DNA from: Bradyrhizobium australiense | Lineage (GTDB): Bacteria; Pseudomonadota; Alphaproteobacteria; Rhizobiales; Xanthobacteraceae | Direction: 5' to 3' | NCBI RefSeq assembly: GCF_013114825.1 | Contig: NZ_JAAVLX010000011.1 | Location: forward strand, 1-64,000 | DNA length: 64,000 bases | In this document: piece after piece, positions 33,585 to 43,453 of the stretch | How positions within the stretch are numbered: the stretch's first letter is position 1 | How the letters are laid out: the number at the start of each line of letters is the position of its first letter | Position numbers and translations under genes: made by a program | The notes under the pieces: model-generated | What the model was told of the DNA's origin: nothing | Database searches by the model: none | What the model saw: only the letters and a program-made list of their open reading frames with translations

Positions 33585-35144
33585 ATGACGTCCGCCAATA
33601 AGTCCGAGAAGGACCGCGTTATCATTTTCGACACCACCTTGCGTGACGGCGAGCAGTGCCCGGGCGCGACCATGACGTTCGAGGAAAAGCTCGAGGTCGC
33701 CGAAATGCTCGACGACATGGGCGTGGACGTCATCGAGGCCGGTTTCCCGATCACCTCGGAAGGCGATTTTCAGGCGGTCAGCGAGATCGGCCGCCGCTCC
33801 AAGAACGCCGTGATCGCCGGCCTGTCGCGTGCGCACCCGAAGGACATCGACCGCTGCGCCGAGGCGGTGAAGTTTGCAAAACGCGGCCGCGTCCACACCG
33901 TGATCGCGACCTCGCCGCTGCACATGCGCGTCAAATTGAACATGACGCCGGAGCAGGTGGTCGAGCTCTCGATCGCCAACGTCACCCGCGCCCGGAACCA
34001 GATCGACGACGTCGAATGGTCGGCCGAGGACGGCACCCGCAGCGAGATGGATTTCCTCTGCCGCATCGTGGAAGCCGTCATCAAGGCCGGCGCCACCACG
34101 GTCAACATCCCCGATACGGTGGGCTACACCGTGCCGGAGGAATACACCCACTTCATGAAGACGCTGATCGAGCGCGTGCCGAACTCGGACAAGGCGATCT
34201 TCTCCGTCCACTGCCATAACGACCTCGGCATGGCGGTGGCGAACTCGCTGGCCGGCATCGCCGGCGGCGCGCGCCAGGTCGAATGCACCGTCAACGGCAT
34301 CGGCGAGCGGGCGGGCAACGCTGCGCTCGAAGAGATCGTGATGGCGATCAACGTGCGCAACGACAAGTTTCCGTGGTGGAACAAGATCGACACCACGCAA
34401 CTGACGCGCGCCTCGAAACTGGTATCGGCGGCGACCTCGTTCCCGGTCCAGTACAACAAGGCGATCGTCGGCCGTAACGCGTTCGCGCATGAGAGCGGCA
34501 TCCATCAGGACGGGGTGCTGAAGGACGCATCGACCTACGAGATCATGCGGCCCGAAATGGTCGGCCTGAAGCAGTCGTCGCTGGTGCTGGGCAAGCATTC
34601 CGGACGTCACGCGTTTGTCCACAAGCTGGAAGAGATGGGTTACAAGCTCGGCCCGAACCAGCTCGAAGACGCCTTTGCGCGGATGAAGGCGCTCGCCGAC
34701 CGCAAGAAGGACATCTACGACGAGGACATCGAGGCGCTGGTCGACGAGGAAATGGCGGCTTCGCATGATCGCATCAAGCTGACCTCGCTGACGGTGATCG
34801 CCGGCACCCATGGTCCGCAGCGCGCCACCATGAAGCTCGACGTCGAGGGCCAGACCAGGATCGAGGAGGCCGAGGGCAACGGCCCGGTCGATGCCGTGTT
34901 CAATTGCATCAAGCGCCTGGTGCCGCATGAAGCAAAGCTGGAACTGTACCAGGTACACGCCGTCACCGAAGGCACCGACGCGCAGGCCGAAGTCTCGGTG
35001 CGGCTCTCCCATGAGGGCCGTTCGATGACAGCGCGCGCGGCAGATCCGGATACGCTGGTCGCCTCGGCAAAGGCCTATCTCGGCGCGCTCAACAAGATCG
35101 TCATGAAGCGCCAGCGCGATATGCCGGCGCAGGCGGCGGGGTAA
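33585..35144 (+). CDS. leuA: 2-Isopropylmalate synthase
   Basis: LeuA condenses acetyl-CoA with 2-oxoisovalerate, the first committed leucine step. The 519-residue protein has the HMGL-like barrel with DTTLRDGEQCPGA (about residues 15-27), HCHNDLGMAVAN (metal-binding His pair, about 207-218), and the NGIGERAGNAALEEI loop. A C-terminal LeuA allosteric domain follows from about 400 for leucine feedback. GAATTCAGCAT precedes the ATG, with AAAAGGA as ribosome site. It is preceded by a Leu-rich leader and followed by a terminator, so it is monocistronic. Confidence 0.97.
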   Translation: MTSANKSEKDRVIIFDTTLRDGEQCPGATMTFEEKLEVAEMLDDMGVDVIEAGFPITSEGDFQAVSEIGRRSKNAVIAGLSRAHPKDIDRCAEAVKFAKRGRVHTVIATSPLHMRVKLNMTPEQVVELSIANVTRARNQIDDVEWSAEDGTRSEMDFLCRIVEAVIKAGATTVNIPDTVGYTVPEEYTHFMKTLIERVPNSDKAIFSVHCHNDLGMAVANSLAGIAGGARQVECTVNGIGERAGNAALEEIVMAINVRNDKFPWWNKIDTTQLTRASKLVSAATSFPVQYNKAIVGRNAFAHESGIHQDGVLKDASTYEIMRPEMVGLKQSSLVLGKHSGRHAFVHKLEEMGYKLGPNQLEDAFARMKALADRKKDIYDEDIEALVDEEMAASHDRIKLTSLTVIAGTHGPQRATMKLDVEGQTRIEEAEGNGPVDAVFNCIKRLVPHEAKLELYQVHAVTEGTDAQAEVSVRLSHEGRSMTARAADPDTLVASAKAYLGALNKIVMKRQRDMPAQAAG

Positions 35145-35170
35145 GGCCCTTCTCTTCGGCGGACTTACGG

Positions 35171-35199
35171 AAACGCGGCGTCTTTGGTGCCGCGTTTTT
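35171..35199 (+). terminator. Intrinsic terminator after leuA
   Basis: A perfect 9-bp stem pairs AAACGCGGC (35171-35179) with GCCGCGTTT (35189-35197) around a 9-base loop. The T run at 35195-35199 continues as CTTT. It lies 26 bases after the leuA stop. Confidence 0.88.
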
Positions 35200-35239
35200 C
35201 TTTGACGCCGACTATGACGGCTCTGGATTATTCTCCGAC

Positions 35240-35320
35240 GTCATTGCGAGGAGCGAAGCGATGAAGCAATCCATGCCTCCTTTTGGTGAAATGGATTGCT
35301 TCGCTGCGCTCGCGATGACG
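35240..35320. repeat. Dispersed palindromic repeat, family C, copy 4
   Basis: Left GTCATTGCGAGGAGCGAAGC and GAAGCAATCCATGCC pair with right ATGGATTGCTTCGCTGCGCT and CGCGATGAC. This is the most complete copy of the family. It lies between the leuA terminator and the end of the oppositely oriented DadA-like gene. Confidence 0.88.
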
Positions 35321-35331
35321 TTGTCCCAACA

Positions 35332-36588
35332 TCACAGATATCGGCTCGGCACAAACGCCGCAGCATCGAACGGCGGCTCTGCACCGCTGATCATGGCTGC
35401 GATCGCAACACCGGTCGCTGGGCCTGTCGTGAAACCAATATGTTGGTGGCCGAACGCCAGCCACAGACCGTTATGCCGTGGCGCGGGCCCGATCATCGGC
35501 AAACTATCGGGCAGCGTCGGTCGCGCGCCGCGCCAGGGCTTCGCGACGGCCTCGCCGAATTCGACGACGCCCCGGGCGAGCGGGATCACCGCGTCGAGTT
35601 GCGCAAACGAGGAGGGCGCATCGCGTGACGTCAGTTCGACGCCGCTCGTGACGCGAATGCCGTTTTCCATCGGCGTCATCAGGAAGGCGCCATCGGCATC
35701 GTGAATAGGCCGCGACAGCGGACGCGCCGCGTTCGGTGTGAACTCCTGATGATAGCCGCGTTCGACGGCCAATGGCACCCGATAGCCGAGCGGCCGCAAC
35801 AGGTCGGCGGACCACGGTCCAAGCGCCACCACGACATGACGCGCGCGAACGGCGCCGTCTGTCGTCACCACGCGCCAGCCGTCGCCGTCGGGCTCGATGG
35901 CGCGGATCTCGGTATTGCGGAGTTCGCCGCCCGCGCCCGTGAACATCCGCGCATAGGCCTTCACCACGGCGCCAGGGGAATTCACCGACGCGGTCTGGGT
36001 GTGCAGCAGTCCCACCTTGTAGACGGGCAGGATGTTGGGCTCGAGCGCGGAGATCGCCGGGCGATCCAACAGCTCGCTTTCGATGCCATATTCCGCCAGC
36101 CTCGCCTGTTCGGCTTTCGCCGTGGCGACAGCGTCGCTGCGCCATACCTTGAGCCAGCCGGTCTCGCGGATCCGCTCGGACGCCTCGGCCTTGACGATCC
36201 ATTCGCGGTGCAGTTTCAGCGAGGGGCGGATCAGCCCACGCAGCGCAAGGGCTCTCGCCCTGGTGTTTGCCGGCGTCGCGTTGGCCAGAAACCGGATCAG
36301 CCAGCCTGCGTTTCGGATCGCCCAGGGAATATTCCAGCGCAGCGCGGCGTGCCGGTTCGTCAAATATTTCGGCAGCGATTTCCACAGCGACGGCTGATTG
36401 ATCGGAAATATCGAGCCGCTGGAAAGAATGCCGGTATTGCCATACGAGGTTTCGCTGCCCGGCTCACACCGGTCCACGAGGAGAACCGATAGACCCTCTT
36501 GCCGCGCAGCATAGGCCGCGGACACACCGACGATGCCCGCGCCCAGCACGACGACATCCAAATCCTTGTTTATTACAATTTCCGCCAT
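35332..36588 (-). CDS. D-amino acid dehydrogenase-like FAD oxidoreductase
   Basis: This 418-residue member of the DAO/DadA family has the dinucleotide motif VVVLGAGIVGVSAAYAARQEG near the N-terminus (about residues 11-31). The FAD region YGNTGILSSGSIFP and C-terminal GRRPTLPDSLPMIGP-type segment (GARPTLPDSLPMIGPAPRHN) are typical of DadA, which oxidises D-amino acids to 2-oxo acids. The start MAEIVINKD is chosen by homology; 44 further upstream codons are open but unlike the family. Substrate range is inferred; no racemase is adjacent. Confidence 0.87.
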   Translation of the reverse strand: MAEIVINKDLDVVVLGAGIVGVSAAYAARQEGLSVLLVDRCEPGSETSYGNTGILSSGSIFPINQPSLWKSLPKYLTNRHAALRWNIPWAIRNAGWLIRFLANATPANTRARALALRGLIRPSLKLHREWIVKAEASERIRETGWLKVWRSDAVATAKAEQARLAEYGIESELLDRPAISALEPNILPVYKVGLLHTQTASVNSPGAVVKAYARMFTGAGGELRNTEIRAIEPDGDGWRVVTTDGAVRARHVVVALGPWSADLLRPLGYRVPLAVERGYHQEFTPNAARPLSRPIHDADGAFLMTPMENGIRVTSGVELTSRDAPSSFAQLDAVIPLARGVVEFGEAVAKPWRGARPTLPDSLPMIGPAPRHNGLWLAFGHQHIGFTTGPATGVAIAAMISGAEPPFDAAAFVPSRYL

Positions 36589-36604
36589 CGCCTGGAACGC
36601 CGTT

Positions 36605-36642
36605 CTGAAGTAGCTCTCACTGCCTGAAGTAGCTCTCACTGC
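36605..36642. repeat. Perfect 19-bp tandem duplication
   Basis: CTGAAGTAGCTCTCACTGC occurs twice head to tail at 36605-36623 and 36624-36642. It lies 17 bases upstream of the DadA-like gene start, in the region expected to hold its promoter or leader. Confidence 0.9.
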
Positions 36643-36676
36643 GACATTATAGGGAACGTAATGACAAACAAGACCG

Positions 36677-36710
36677 CAGGGTCGGCGAAGCGATAGCGTG
36701 CTCACCATGT
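36677..36710. repeat. Fragment of repeat family D
   Basis: The text CAGGGTCGGCGAAGCGATAG followed by CGTGCTCACCATG matches one end of the family D repeats at 9260 and 31399 with a few changes. Only about one third of the unit is present. Confidence 0.5.
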
Positions 36711-36766
36711 GACGGATCACATGAACGAGGCTTCCTTGTTGTAGCGCGGTGTTCTGTTTTTCAACG

Positions 36767-37138
36767 CTACGTCACGCGGAAAACCGAATACTCGATACTG
36801 CCGGTACCGAGCAGCCGGCCTGCCGCGATGAACAGGCTTTGATTCAGCCACGCATACCGGCGATCGCCGGTGTTGAAGATCAGGGACAGGCGCATGTACT
36901 GATCGTCCCAGGCGGTGGGTCCATTGGTTTCGGCGGCTTGCTTGAACGGCGCCGTTTGTTCGACCAGCCCGACGTAGCTCATCAGGATCACGGCGCCATC
37001 GTCTGTCAGGAATTGCGCGCGGACATTCGGCCGCCAAAATCCGTCCTCGCTCACTTGCATCCAGTCGATTCCAGTCGCGGCCAGTTGGGCCTTGATGCGC
37101 GGCCCGTTCCGATAGGTTCGAGCAAGGCTGCCTGAGTT
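36767..37138 (-). pseudogene. 5'-truncated DUF3237-family gene
   Basis: The C-terminal 120 residues of a minus-strand frame match the DUF3237 family: a GPRIKAQLAATGIDWMQVSEDG start, FLTDDGAVILMSYVG, and the ending DRRYAWLNQSLFIAAGRLLG. A full protein has about 150 residues and begins with a VPVTGG-type strand, which is missing. The frame remains open further upstream but without resemblance and runs under the signal peptide of dctP. Function of the family is unknown. It is either a remnant or uses an unrecognised start. Confidence 0.6.
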
Positions 37139-37292
37139 GGACAGAATGTCGCATTTTGCAGCGCAGCAAGGTCCGCCAGGCAGGCCCCTGCTAACGGGCA
37201 ATGGCAATTCGGCGGGCTTGTCTGTATTGGTGCACCTGGCATGCAAGCTTCGGAGCCCGCGCTGGCGCGCCGAAGAAATAACGGGAGGAAAC

Positions 37293-38294
37293 ATGCGCAA
37301 ACTGATTTTGGCCGCGGCGTCGATCGCGGCACTTGCTCTGATCGGACCGGCCGCGGCGCAGTCGCCGATTGTAATCAAATTCAGCCACGTGGTGGCGACC
37401 AACACGCCGAAAGGTCTGGCGGCCGAGAAGTTCAAGGAGCTGGCGGAGAAGTACACGGGCGGCAAGGTCAAGGTCGAAGTCTATCCAAACTCGCAGCTCT
37501 ACAAGGACAAGGAAGAGCTGGAGGCGCTGCAGCTCGGCGCGGTGCAGATGCTGGCGCCCTCGAACTCGAAATTCGGCCCGATCGGGGTCAAGGAATTCGA
37601 AGTGTTCGATCTGCCCTACATCCTTCCCGACCTGAAGACGCTGCGGAAGGTCACCGATGGTCCTCTCGGCGCGAAGCTGTTGAAGCTGCTCGATGCCAAG
37701 GGCATGACCGGCCTTGCCTACTGGGACAACGGCTTCAAGCAGATGAGTGCCAACAGGAAGCTTGTCACGCCGGCGGATTACAAGGGCCTCAAATTCCGCA
37801 TCCAGTCCTCCAAGGTGCTGGAAGCACAGTTCCGTTCACTCGGCGTGATCCCGCAGGTGATGGCGTTCTCCGAAGTCTACCAGGCGCTGCAGACCGGCGT
37901 GGTCGACGGCCAGGAGAACACCTGGTCCAACATCTACACCCAGAAGATGCATGAAGTGCAGAAGTATATCACCAACACCAACCACGGCTACATCGGCTAC
38001 GTCGTCGTCACCAACAAGAAGTTCTGGGACGGCCTGCCGGCCGACGTGCGCGCCGCTTGTGAAAAGGCGATGAAGGAAGCAACCGAGTACGGCAACGGCC
38101 AGTCGGCGAAGGAAAACGAAGACGCGCTCGCCGAAATCAAGAAGACCGGCAAGAGCGAGATCGTGTCGCTGACGCCGGAGCAGGATGCGGCCATGCGCAA
38201 GGCGATGGAGCCGGTCTACAAGGATGTCGCCAACCGCGTCGGCCAGCCCCTGATCGACGAGTTCCTCAAGGAAACGCGGGGCGCGACCAACTAA
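37293..38294 (+). CDS. dctP: TRAP transporter substrate-binding protein DctP
   Basis: This 333-residue periplasmic binding protein has a signal peptide (MRKLILAAASIAALALIG, cleavage near AAAQS, residue 24). The DctP marks follow: KFSHVVATNTPKGLAAEKF and the ligand-binding segment GLKFRIQSSKVLEAQFRSLG with its conserved Arg. QALQTGVVDGQENTWSN is the family hallmark. Ligands of such proteins are usually C4-dicarboxylates or other organic acids. GGGAGGAAAC precedes the start. A terminator follows and the membrane subunits come next. Confidence 0.93.
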   Translation: MRKLILAAASIAALALIGPAAAQSPIVIKFSHVVATNTPKGLAAEKFKELAEKYTGGKVKVEVYPNSQLYKDKEELEALQLGAVQMLAPSNSKFGPIGVKEFEVFDLPYILPDLKTLRKVTDGPLGAKLLKLLDAKGMTGLAYWDNGFKQMSANRKLVTPADYKGLKFRIQSSKVLEAQFRSLGVIPQVMAFSEVYQALQTGVVDGQENTWSNIYTQKMHEVQKYITNTNHGYIGYVVVTNKKFWDGLPADVRAACEKAMKEATEYGNGQSAKENEDALAEIKKTGKSEIVSLTPEQDAAMRKAMEPVYKDVANRVGQPLIDEFLKETRGATN

Positions 38295-38304
38295 ATGATG
38301 TTGG

Positions 38305-38337
38305 GGGCTTCCGTGCTTCGGCGCGGAAGCCCTTTTT
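38305..38337 (+). terminator. Intrinsic (attenuating) terminator between dctP and dctQ
   Basis: A 9-bp stem pairs GGGCTTCCG (38305-38313) with CGGAAGCCC (38324-38332), followed by five T at 38333-38337. Partial read-through would give more binding protein than membrane subunits, the usual ratio in TRAP systems. Confidence 0.88.
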
Positions 38338-38448
38338 ATTGTTCGAACTATGCTATGAATGGCTGGGGACTGCGGACCGCAACAGGTGCCGCGGAATAGC
38401 GCAGGGTCAGGCCGGGACAACGAGGGTCGATCCTTCAGGGGGACATTG

Positions 38449-39024
38449 ATGCTGCTTCGCATCCTCGATCGGCTTGAGGAGATATTGATCGCGACGCTGA
38501 TGGCGTTGGCGACGACGATCATCTTCGTGGCGGTGATGCACCGCTATCTCATCGGCATTCCCATCCTTTATCCCATCCTGTTTCCGATCAACCTGTCCTG
38601 GGCCCAGGAACTGTGCATCTACATGTTCGTGTGGGTGGCGAAGTTCGGCGCGGCGTACGGCGTACGCACCGGCATCCATGTCGGCGTCGACGTGTTGGTC
38701 AACCAGCTCAGGTCGCCCTGGCGCAATGCCGTCGTGCTGTTCGGATTGTTCTGCGGCGCATTCTTCACCGCCGTGATCGGCACCATGGGCGCGAAATTCG
38801 TCTACGGGCTGATGCAGACGGACCAAGTCTCGCCCGATCTCGAGATCCCGAGCTGGTTCGTCTATCTCTGCATTCCGCTCGGCTCCTATTTGATGTGCTT
38901 CCGCTTTCTGCAGGTCGCGTACGCCTATTGGCGCACCGGTGAACTGCCGCACCATGACCATGCCCATGTCGAGGGCGTCGAGGTCGATGGGCCCGGCGCT
39001 GGTGCGGCGGAGGTCACCCGATGA
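38449..39024 (+). CDS. dctQ: TRAP transporter small membrane subunit DctQ
   Basis: This 191-residue inner-membrane protein has four hydrophobic helices and the DctQ feature LSWAQELCIYMFVWVAKFGAAYGVRTGIHVGVDVLV (start of that block about residue 47). It binds DctM to form the sodium-driven translocator. The start follows AGGGGGAC. A His/Asp-rich C-terminal tail (HHDHAHVEGVEVDG) lies in the cytoplasm. Its stop overlaps dctM by 4 bases. Confidence 0.9.
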   Translation: MLLRILDRLEEILIATLMALATTIIFVAVMHRYLIGIPILYPILFPINLSWAQELCIYMFVWVAKFGAAYGVRTGIHVGVDVLVNQLRSPWRNAVVLFGLFCGAFFTAVIGTMGAKFVYGLMQTDQVSPDLEIPSWFVYLCIPLGSYLMCFRFLQVAYAYWRTGELPHHDHAHVEGVEVDGPGAGAAEVTR

Positions 39025-40346
39025 GCGCCCTGATCATTTTCACCCTGCTGATTGCGCTGATGCTGACGGGCATGCCGATCTCGATCGCGCTCGGCATGAC
39101 GGTTCTGACTTTCATCTTCACGATGACCAACGTGCCGACCGAGTCGGTGGCGCTAAAACTGTTCACCGGGATCGACAATTTCGAGATCATGGCGATCCCG
39201 TTCTTCATCCTCGCCGGCAATTTCCTGACCCATGGCGGCGTCGCGCGCCGCATGATCGATTTTGCGACCTCGATGGTCGGACACTGGTATGGCGGCCTTG
39301 GGCTCGCCGGCGTGATGGCGTGCGCACTGTTCGCCGCGGTGTCCGGCTCGTCGCCGGCGACCGTGATCGCGATCGGCGCAATCATGTTGCCGGCGATGGT
39401 GAAGCAGGGATTTCCCAAGCGCTTCGGCGCCGGCGTCATCACCACCTCGGGCGCGCTCGGCATTCTGATCCCGCCCTCGATTGTGATGGTGATCTATTGT
39501 GTGGCGACTGGCGGCAGCATCGCGCTGGATCCCGCCGGCCACCGCGTTTCCTCGGCCTCCGTCGGCCAGATGTTCATGGCGGGCGTCATCCCGGGCATGA
39601 TGCTGGCGACGCTATTGGGCGTCACCACCTTCTATCGCGCGTACAAGTTCGACTATCCGCGGTTGCCGAAGGCAAGCTGGACCGAGCGCTTCGTGGCGTT
39701 CCGCAAGTGCATGTGGGGCTTGCTGCTGATCCTGATCGTGCTGGGCGGCATCTATGCCGGCATGTTCACGCCGACGGAAGCTGCCGCCATCAGCGCGGTC
39801 TACGCCTTCGTGATCGCGGTCTTCGTCTATCGCGACATGTCGCTGAAGGACGTACCGAAGGTGCTGCTCGGCTCCGCCAACATGAGCGCGATGATCCTCT
39901 ACATCATCACCAACGCGGTGCTGTTCTCGTTCCTGATGGCGAACGAGAACATTCCGCAGCAGATCGCGGCCTGGATCACCTCGGTGGGTGTCGACTGGAT
40001 CATCTTCCTGCTGATCGTCAATGTGCTGCTCTTGGTCGCCGGCAATGTGATGGAGCCGTCATCGATCGTGCTGATCATGGCGCCGATCCTGTTTCCGGTG
40101 GCGGTCAAGCTCGGTATCCATCCGGTGCATTTGGGCATCCTGATGGTCGTTAACATGGAAGTCGGCATGTGCCATCCGCCGGTCGGGCTCAACCTTTACG
40201 TGGCCTCCGGCATCGCCAAGATGGGCATCACCGAACTGACCGTCGCAGTGTGGCCATGGCTTTTGACCATGCTGATCTTCCTCGGCATCGTCACCTACGT
40301 GCCGGAGCTCTCGTTGTGGTTGCCGCGCGCGTTGGGGATGCTCTAG
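39021..40346 (+). CDS. dctM: TRAP transporter large membrane subunit DctM
   Basis: This 441-residue inner-membrane protein has about twelve hydrophobic helices. DctM landmarks include AIPFFILAGNFLTHGGVARRMIDFA, the SGSSPATVIAIGAIMLP segment, GILIPPSIVMVIY, and EVGMCHPPVGLNLYV near the C-terminus. It carries out ion-coupled solute entry with DctQ and the binding protein encoded upstream. ATGA overlap with dctQ indicates coupling. Confidence 0.95.
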   Translation: MSALIIFTLLIALMLTGMPISIALGMTVLTFIFTMTNVPTESVALKLFTGIDNFEIMAIPFFILAGNFLTHGGVARRMIDFATSMVGHWYGGLGLAGVMACALFAAVSGSSPATVIAIGAIMLPAMVKQGFPKRFGAGVITTSGALGILIPPSIVMVIYCVATGGSIALDPAGHRVSSASVGQMFMAGVIPGMMLATLLGVTTFYRAYKFDYPRLPKASWTERFVAFRKCMWGLLLILIVLGGIYAGMFTPTEAAAISAVYAFVIAVFVYRDMSLKDVPKVLLGSANMSAMILYIITNAVLFSFLMANENIPQQIAAWITSVGVDWIIFLLIVNVLLLVAGNVMEPSSIVLIMAPILFPVAVKLGIHPVHLGILMVVNMEVGMCHPPVGLNLYVASGIAKMGITELTVAVWPWLLTMLIFLGIVTYVPELSLWLPRALGML

Positions 40347-40476
40347 CTGCGCCGCATTGCGATGGATCAGGCGGCGTCACATTACATCTTGGTAAGGGAG
40401 CCTCCCTTGCCAATCCTTAAGTTGAAGGCTGGCTGAGGCCAGCCCATCTTCAGGCAACCTTTCACAGGAGGTTCGC

Positions 40477-41067
40477 ATGAGGAAATTCACCATCGCCGCC
40501 GTCGCGGTTCTTGCCATCGCCGGCTCGACCGCCGTCTATGCCCAGCACCGCCATTGGGGCTACGGCCATATGCGGATGAGCCCGGAGGATCGGGCGGCGT
40601 ATGCTGACGCGCGGATCGCAGCGGTCCATGCCGGTCTCAAATTGACCGCCGAGCAGGAAAAACTGTGGCCGCCGGTCGAGGCCGCGGTCCGGGAGTTCGC
40701 CAAGCTCAGGATCGATCGCGCCAACGCCCGGATGAACCCGCCGCGGGACGATTCCAGCCAGCAGAAGCCGGATGATCCGGTGACGCGGCTGCGCGACCGG
40801 GCGGAAACCATGTCGGCGACGGCTACCGCGATGAAGAAGATCGCCGACGCGGCCGACCCGCTCTACAAGACGCTGGATGACGGCCAGAAGCGCCGGCTCG
40901 CTGTCCTGACCCGTATGGACCGGTTCGGGGGCAGGGAAGGCTGGCGCCATCACCGGTTCGAGCGCGAAATGGATATGGACCGCGACTTTGACCGGCATCA
41001 CGGCTATGGCCGAAATCGCGATGACCGGGACGGCGGCCCGGACCGTGGCGGCCCCGAGCGGCTCTGA
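40477..41067 (+). CDS. Spy/CpxP-like LTXXQ-motif periplasmic protein
   Basis: This 196-residue exported protein has a signal peptide (RKFTIAAVAVLAIAGSTAVYAQ, cleavage near residue 24). The mature part shows KLTAEQEKLWPPVEAAVREF, a variant of the LTxxQ motif, and a second related stretch in LDDGQKRRLAVL. The C-terminus is rich in Arg, Asp, His and Gly (RNRDDRDGG). Such proteins act as periplasmic chaperones or stress responders. AGGAGG precedes the start. It is a single-gene unit next to the tRNA. Confidence 0.82.
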   Translation: MRKFTIAAVAVLAIAGSTAVYAQHRHWGYGHMRMSPEDRAAYADARIAAVHAGLKLTAEQEKLWPPVEAAVREFAKLRIDRANARMNPPRDDSSQQKPDDPVTRLRDRAETMSATATAMKKIADAADPLYKTLDDGQKRRLAVLTRMDRFGGREGWRHHRFEREMDMDRDFDRHHGYGRNRDDRDGGPDRGGPERL

Positions 41068-41246
41068 CGCTCCCCTGATCGGAGCGCTCTTCGAACATGG
41101 GCGGAAGCCGCTGAAATCCAGCGGCTTTTCGCCGGTACGGCCCTCCGCCAAAGCCCGGGAAAACTTACTCCGGCTTGCTGGACATCCCGGGATCGCTTTG
41201 CTAAACGACGCCCTCTCGCGAAGGTTTTTCCGGACCTAAAGCATCC

Positions 41247-41322
<76 letters not shown>

Positions 41323-41379
41323 AGCCTTTCAAGGACTTAGTGACCTCGCGAAGCGGCCATTCCGAAAGGCGGTCAGCGG

Positions 41380-42876
41380 CTATTCCGACAAACCGGCTGC
41401 CTTTGTTCGCTCTTCCCGACGCTTCTTCGTGCCCGAAATGAGCTGCTTGCGTGTACGCTTCGCATATGTCGGGAGCTGCCTTGAGGACCGGTGCCGCCCG
41501 GCTGCGCGCAATTCAGCATCCGTGAGGTCGCTGTCTGCTCCCTCTGTAAAGCCACTGTGGCGAAACGAGGTGAACGACAGTTCTTCTCAGAGACCGGCGG
41601 ACCGGATGATTTCCTTCACCACATCACGCAGATAGCGAAGGTTTTCTTTTCAGTAACAAGGCAGTGGCGTGCGAGATCTACGGTGCGCGTGATCCCGCCG
41701 GAAAACGAGGCCTGAGACCGTCGTCTTCTTGATTTCGTCGAGTTCGGCCATCGGCTCCGGGAAGAGCGCTTCACCGGCCTCATCGAACAACGGCCATCAC
41801 GCTTCCTCCCCGTTCTTGAGGTGCACGATCCTGACGCTATTCGGACGCTCCTTCGGTCGATAATGAGCGATCTCGAAGGCGCCGAAGACATGCTCTTCCC
41901 GCTGCCGCCATTCCCAAGTTACAGGCGAGGCTGTCGCGACCGATCGATAGCCAAGGCGCTTCGCGGCGGCCCGGAATGCAACGAGTTCTTCCCAGGTCGC
42001 GGTCGGCGTGTCGCGCATGGCTTGACCGGGCGCCCGCGCCTTCAGCCCCATGCGCGAGAACGGATTGATAGCTGGGACCTTCTTCTCTTCTGCGCGCTGA
42101 CCGACGAACCAGGCCCGCCGGCGGCGACCATCGCGGCGTTCGCAAAGCGGCGGCGCTCTCGCCTTACGATGTTGCCATCTGCGTCCTTTTCCTCGACGAC
42201 GAGCAACTTCGCATAGACCGCGTCCACGAAACCCTTCATGAAATCCGAAATCTGCTTCGAGCCAGCTCGCGTGCCATCCTTCAGCCTGTGGTTGGCGAAC
42301 AGCGACAAACCCTGCTCGTAGAGACGCTGTGTCTTGTGATCGATCTCCTTCCACTTCTGGTGCGCCTTGAACACGCCCACTAACCAGTCAAACGAACCCG
42401 GCGTCACGGCTGCCGGGACCCATGTCCGCTAGGCCGCGAGACCGCCAGCTATCGAAGGCTGGCAGGAGGACGTTCTCCGCCCGATCGACGGCGGCCTGGC
42501 CCAATGCTTCAGCTTCAATTTGGCGACCCTGCGTGCGGGCCCAAGTCGGCGGCTCAAAAAAGTATGCCCATCGACCATTCTTCAACGGCTTTCGCCGACA
42601 ATAGCGCGGGAGCCTCAATGCAGTGCGGGGTGGTTTCATACGAGCTGGATCCGGCTCGATGAAGTTGTCAATGGCGGCCTTAGACCAGATTGGTTCTCTC
42701 GCGCGCCCAATTCCGTGATGGCCGATCGGTGGGGGCGCCTCACCCCGGCTCACCCCGCGTGCCAACTCACTTGTATCACGATAATCAAGGTATGTGGCTG
42801 CCATATCGGCACTCATAAACGCAGGCCGTGCGCCGGTCGGAGGATAGCGGGCGGGAAGGGGAGAGGTTGGCGACAT
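41380..42876 (-). pseudogene. Decayed tyrosine-recombinase (phage integrase) gene beside tRNA-Lys
   Basis: Pieces of one integrase lie in order on the minus strand in different frames. The N-terminal part is at 42388-42876 (FMSADMAATYLDYRD, then NGRWAYFFEPPTWAR). A core-binding part is at 42042-42407 (FKAHQKWKEIDHKTQRLYEQ). A middle part at 41797-42100 ends IVHLKNGEEA. A C-terminal part ends at the TAG at 41380-41382 and contains LSFTSFRHSGFTEGADSDLT and the tyrosine region RQLPTYAKRTRKQ. At least two frame changes and an in-frame TGA (DVVKEIIRSAGL then stop) break it, so it is inactive. Confidence 0.85.
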
Positions 42877-43453
42877 GGCGCTTCCTCGGGCTCGTCACGC
42901 TTCAATCGAACCCGAGTTACAAGATTCTGCTCTTGGCGGCTTCGCTCCGCAATGCCGCGTCACTTCCCACCTCCGCGCTCCGTCAACTCCATCAGTAGGG
43001 AACAGACAAAAGCGTCCGCGAAAAGCAACACGGGCGAACGTGCGGGGATTCGGCAAGCGTGGAGTATGAATCGGATGGCCGCCCGAGCAGTGGCGCGTCA
43101 TCGCTTGTGCGACGTGGTTGGCCGCGTCAGTACTGAACGATGAGTGCGGCTAGATAACTTTGCGACGATGAGCGCGATCCTTGAACCTGCAACCAGACCG
43201 TTATGAGCGACGGGACAAAGGACGCGTTCGTTGATTTTCTTGCGTTTTCGTTCGGGTTCGATCGCGTTCGTCGTGTTTCGCTTATGCTGTTTCTGGTGCG
43301 AAACTGGTGCAGTGCCCTTGGAGGGCAATTGCCCCGGGGCTCTGCTTGAGACTTCCCCTTCCGGACCGAAGCGAGCGATTGCTGGTTGGTAGAGGTCGGC
43401 CGGTGGTCCACGAGCGGAAGTTCGCAGCAGCTGTTCCTCGGTTACTGCCCGTA
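42877..43453. other. Non-coding or decayed stretch beyond the integrase
   Basis: These 577 bases separate the integrase remnant from the regulator gene. Short frames on both strands show no family resemblance. The stretch around 43230-43290 is comparatively AT-rich. I see no repeat of the tRNA-Lys 3' end here. Confidence 0.5.

Noticed and set aside
33391..33588. 65-codon frame before leuA as a gene.
   Set aside because: It overlaps the leader peptide in another phase, runs through the leader hairpin and into the leuA start, and resembles no family.
36767..37471. Full 234-residue minus-strand protein.
   Set aside because: Only the last 120 residues match DUF3237; the rest lies antisense to the dctP signal peptide region.
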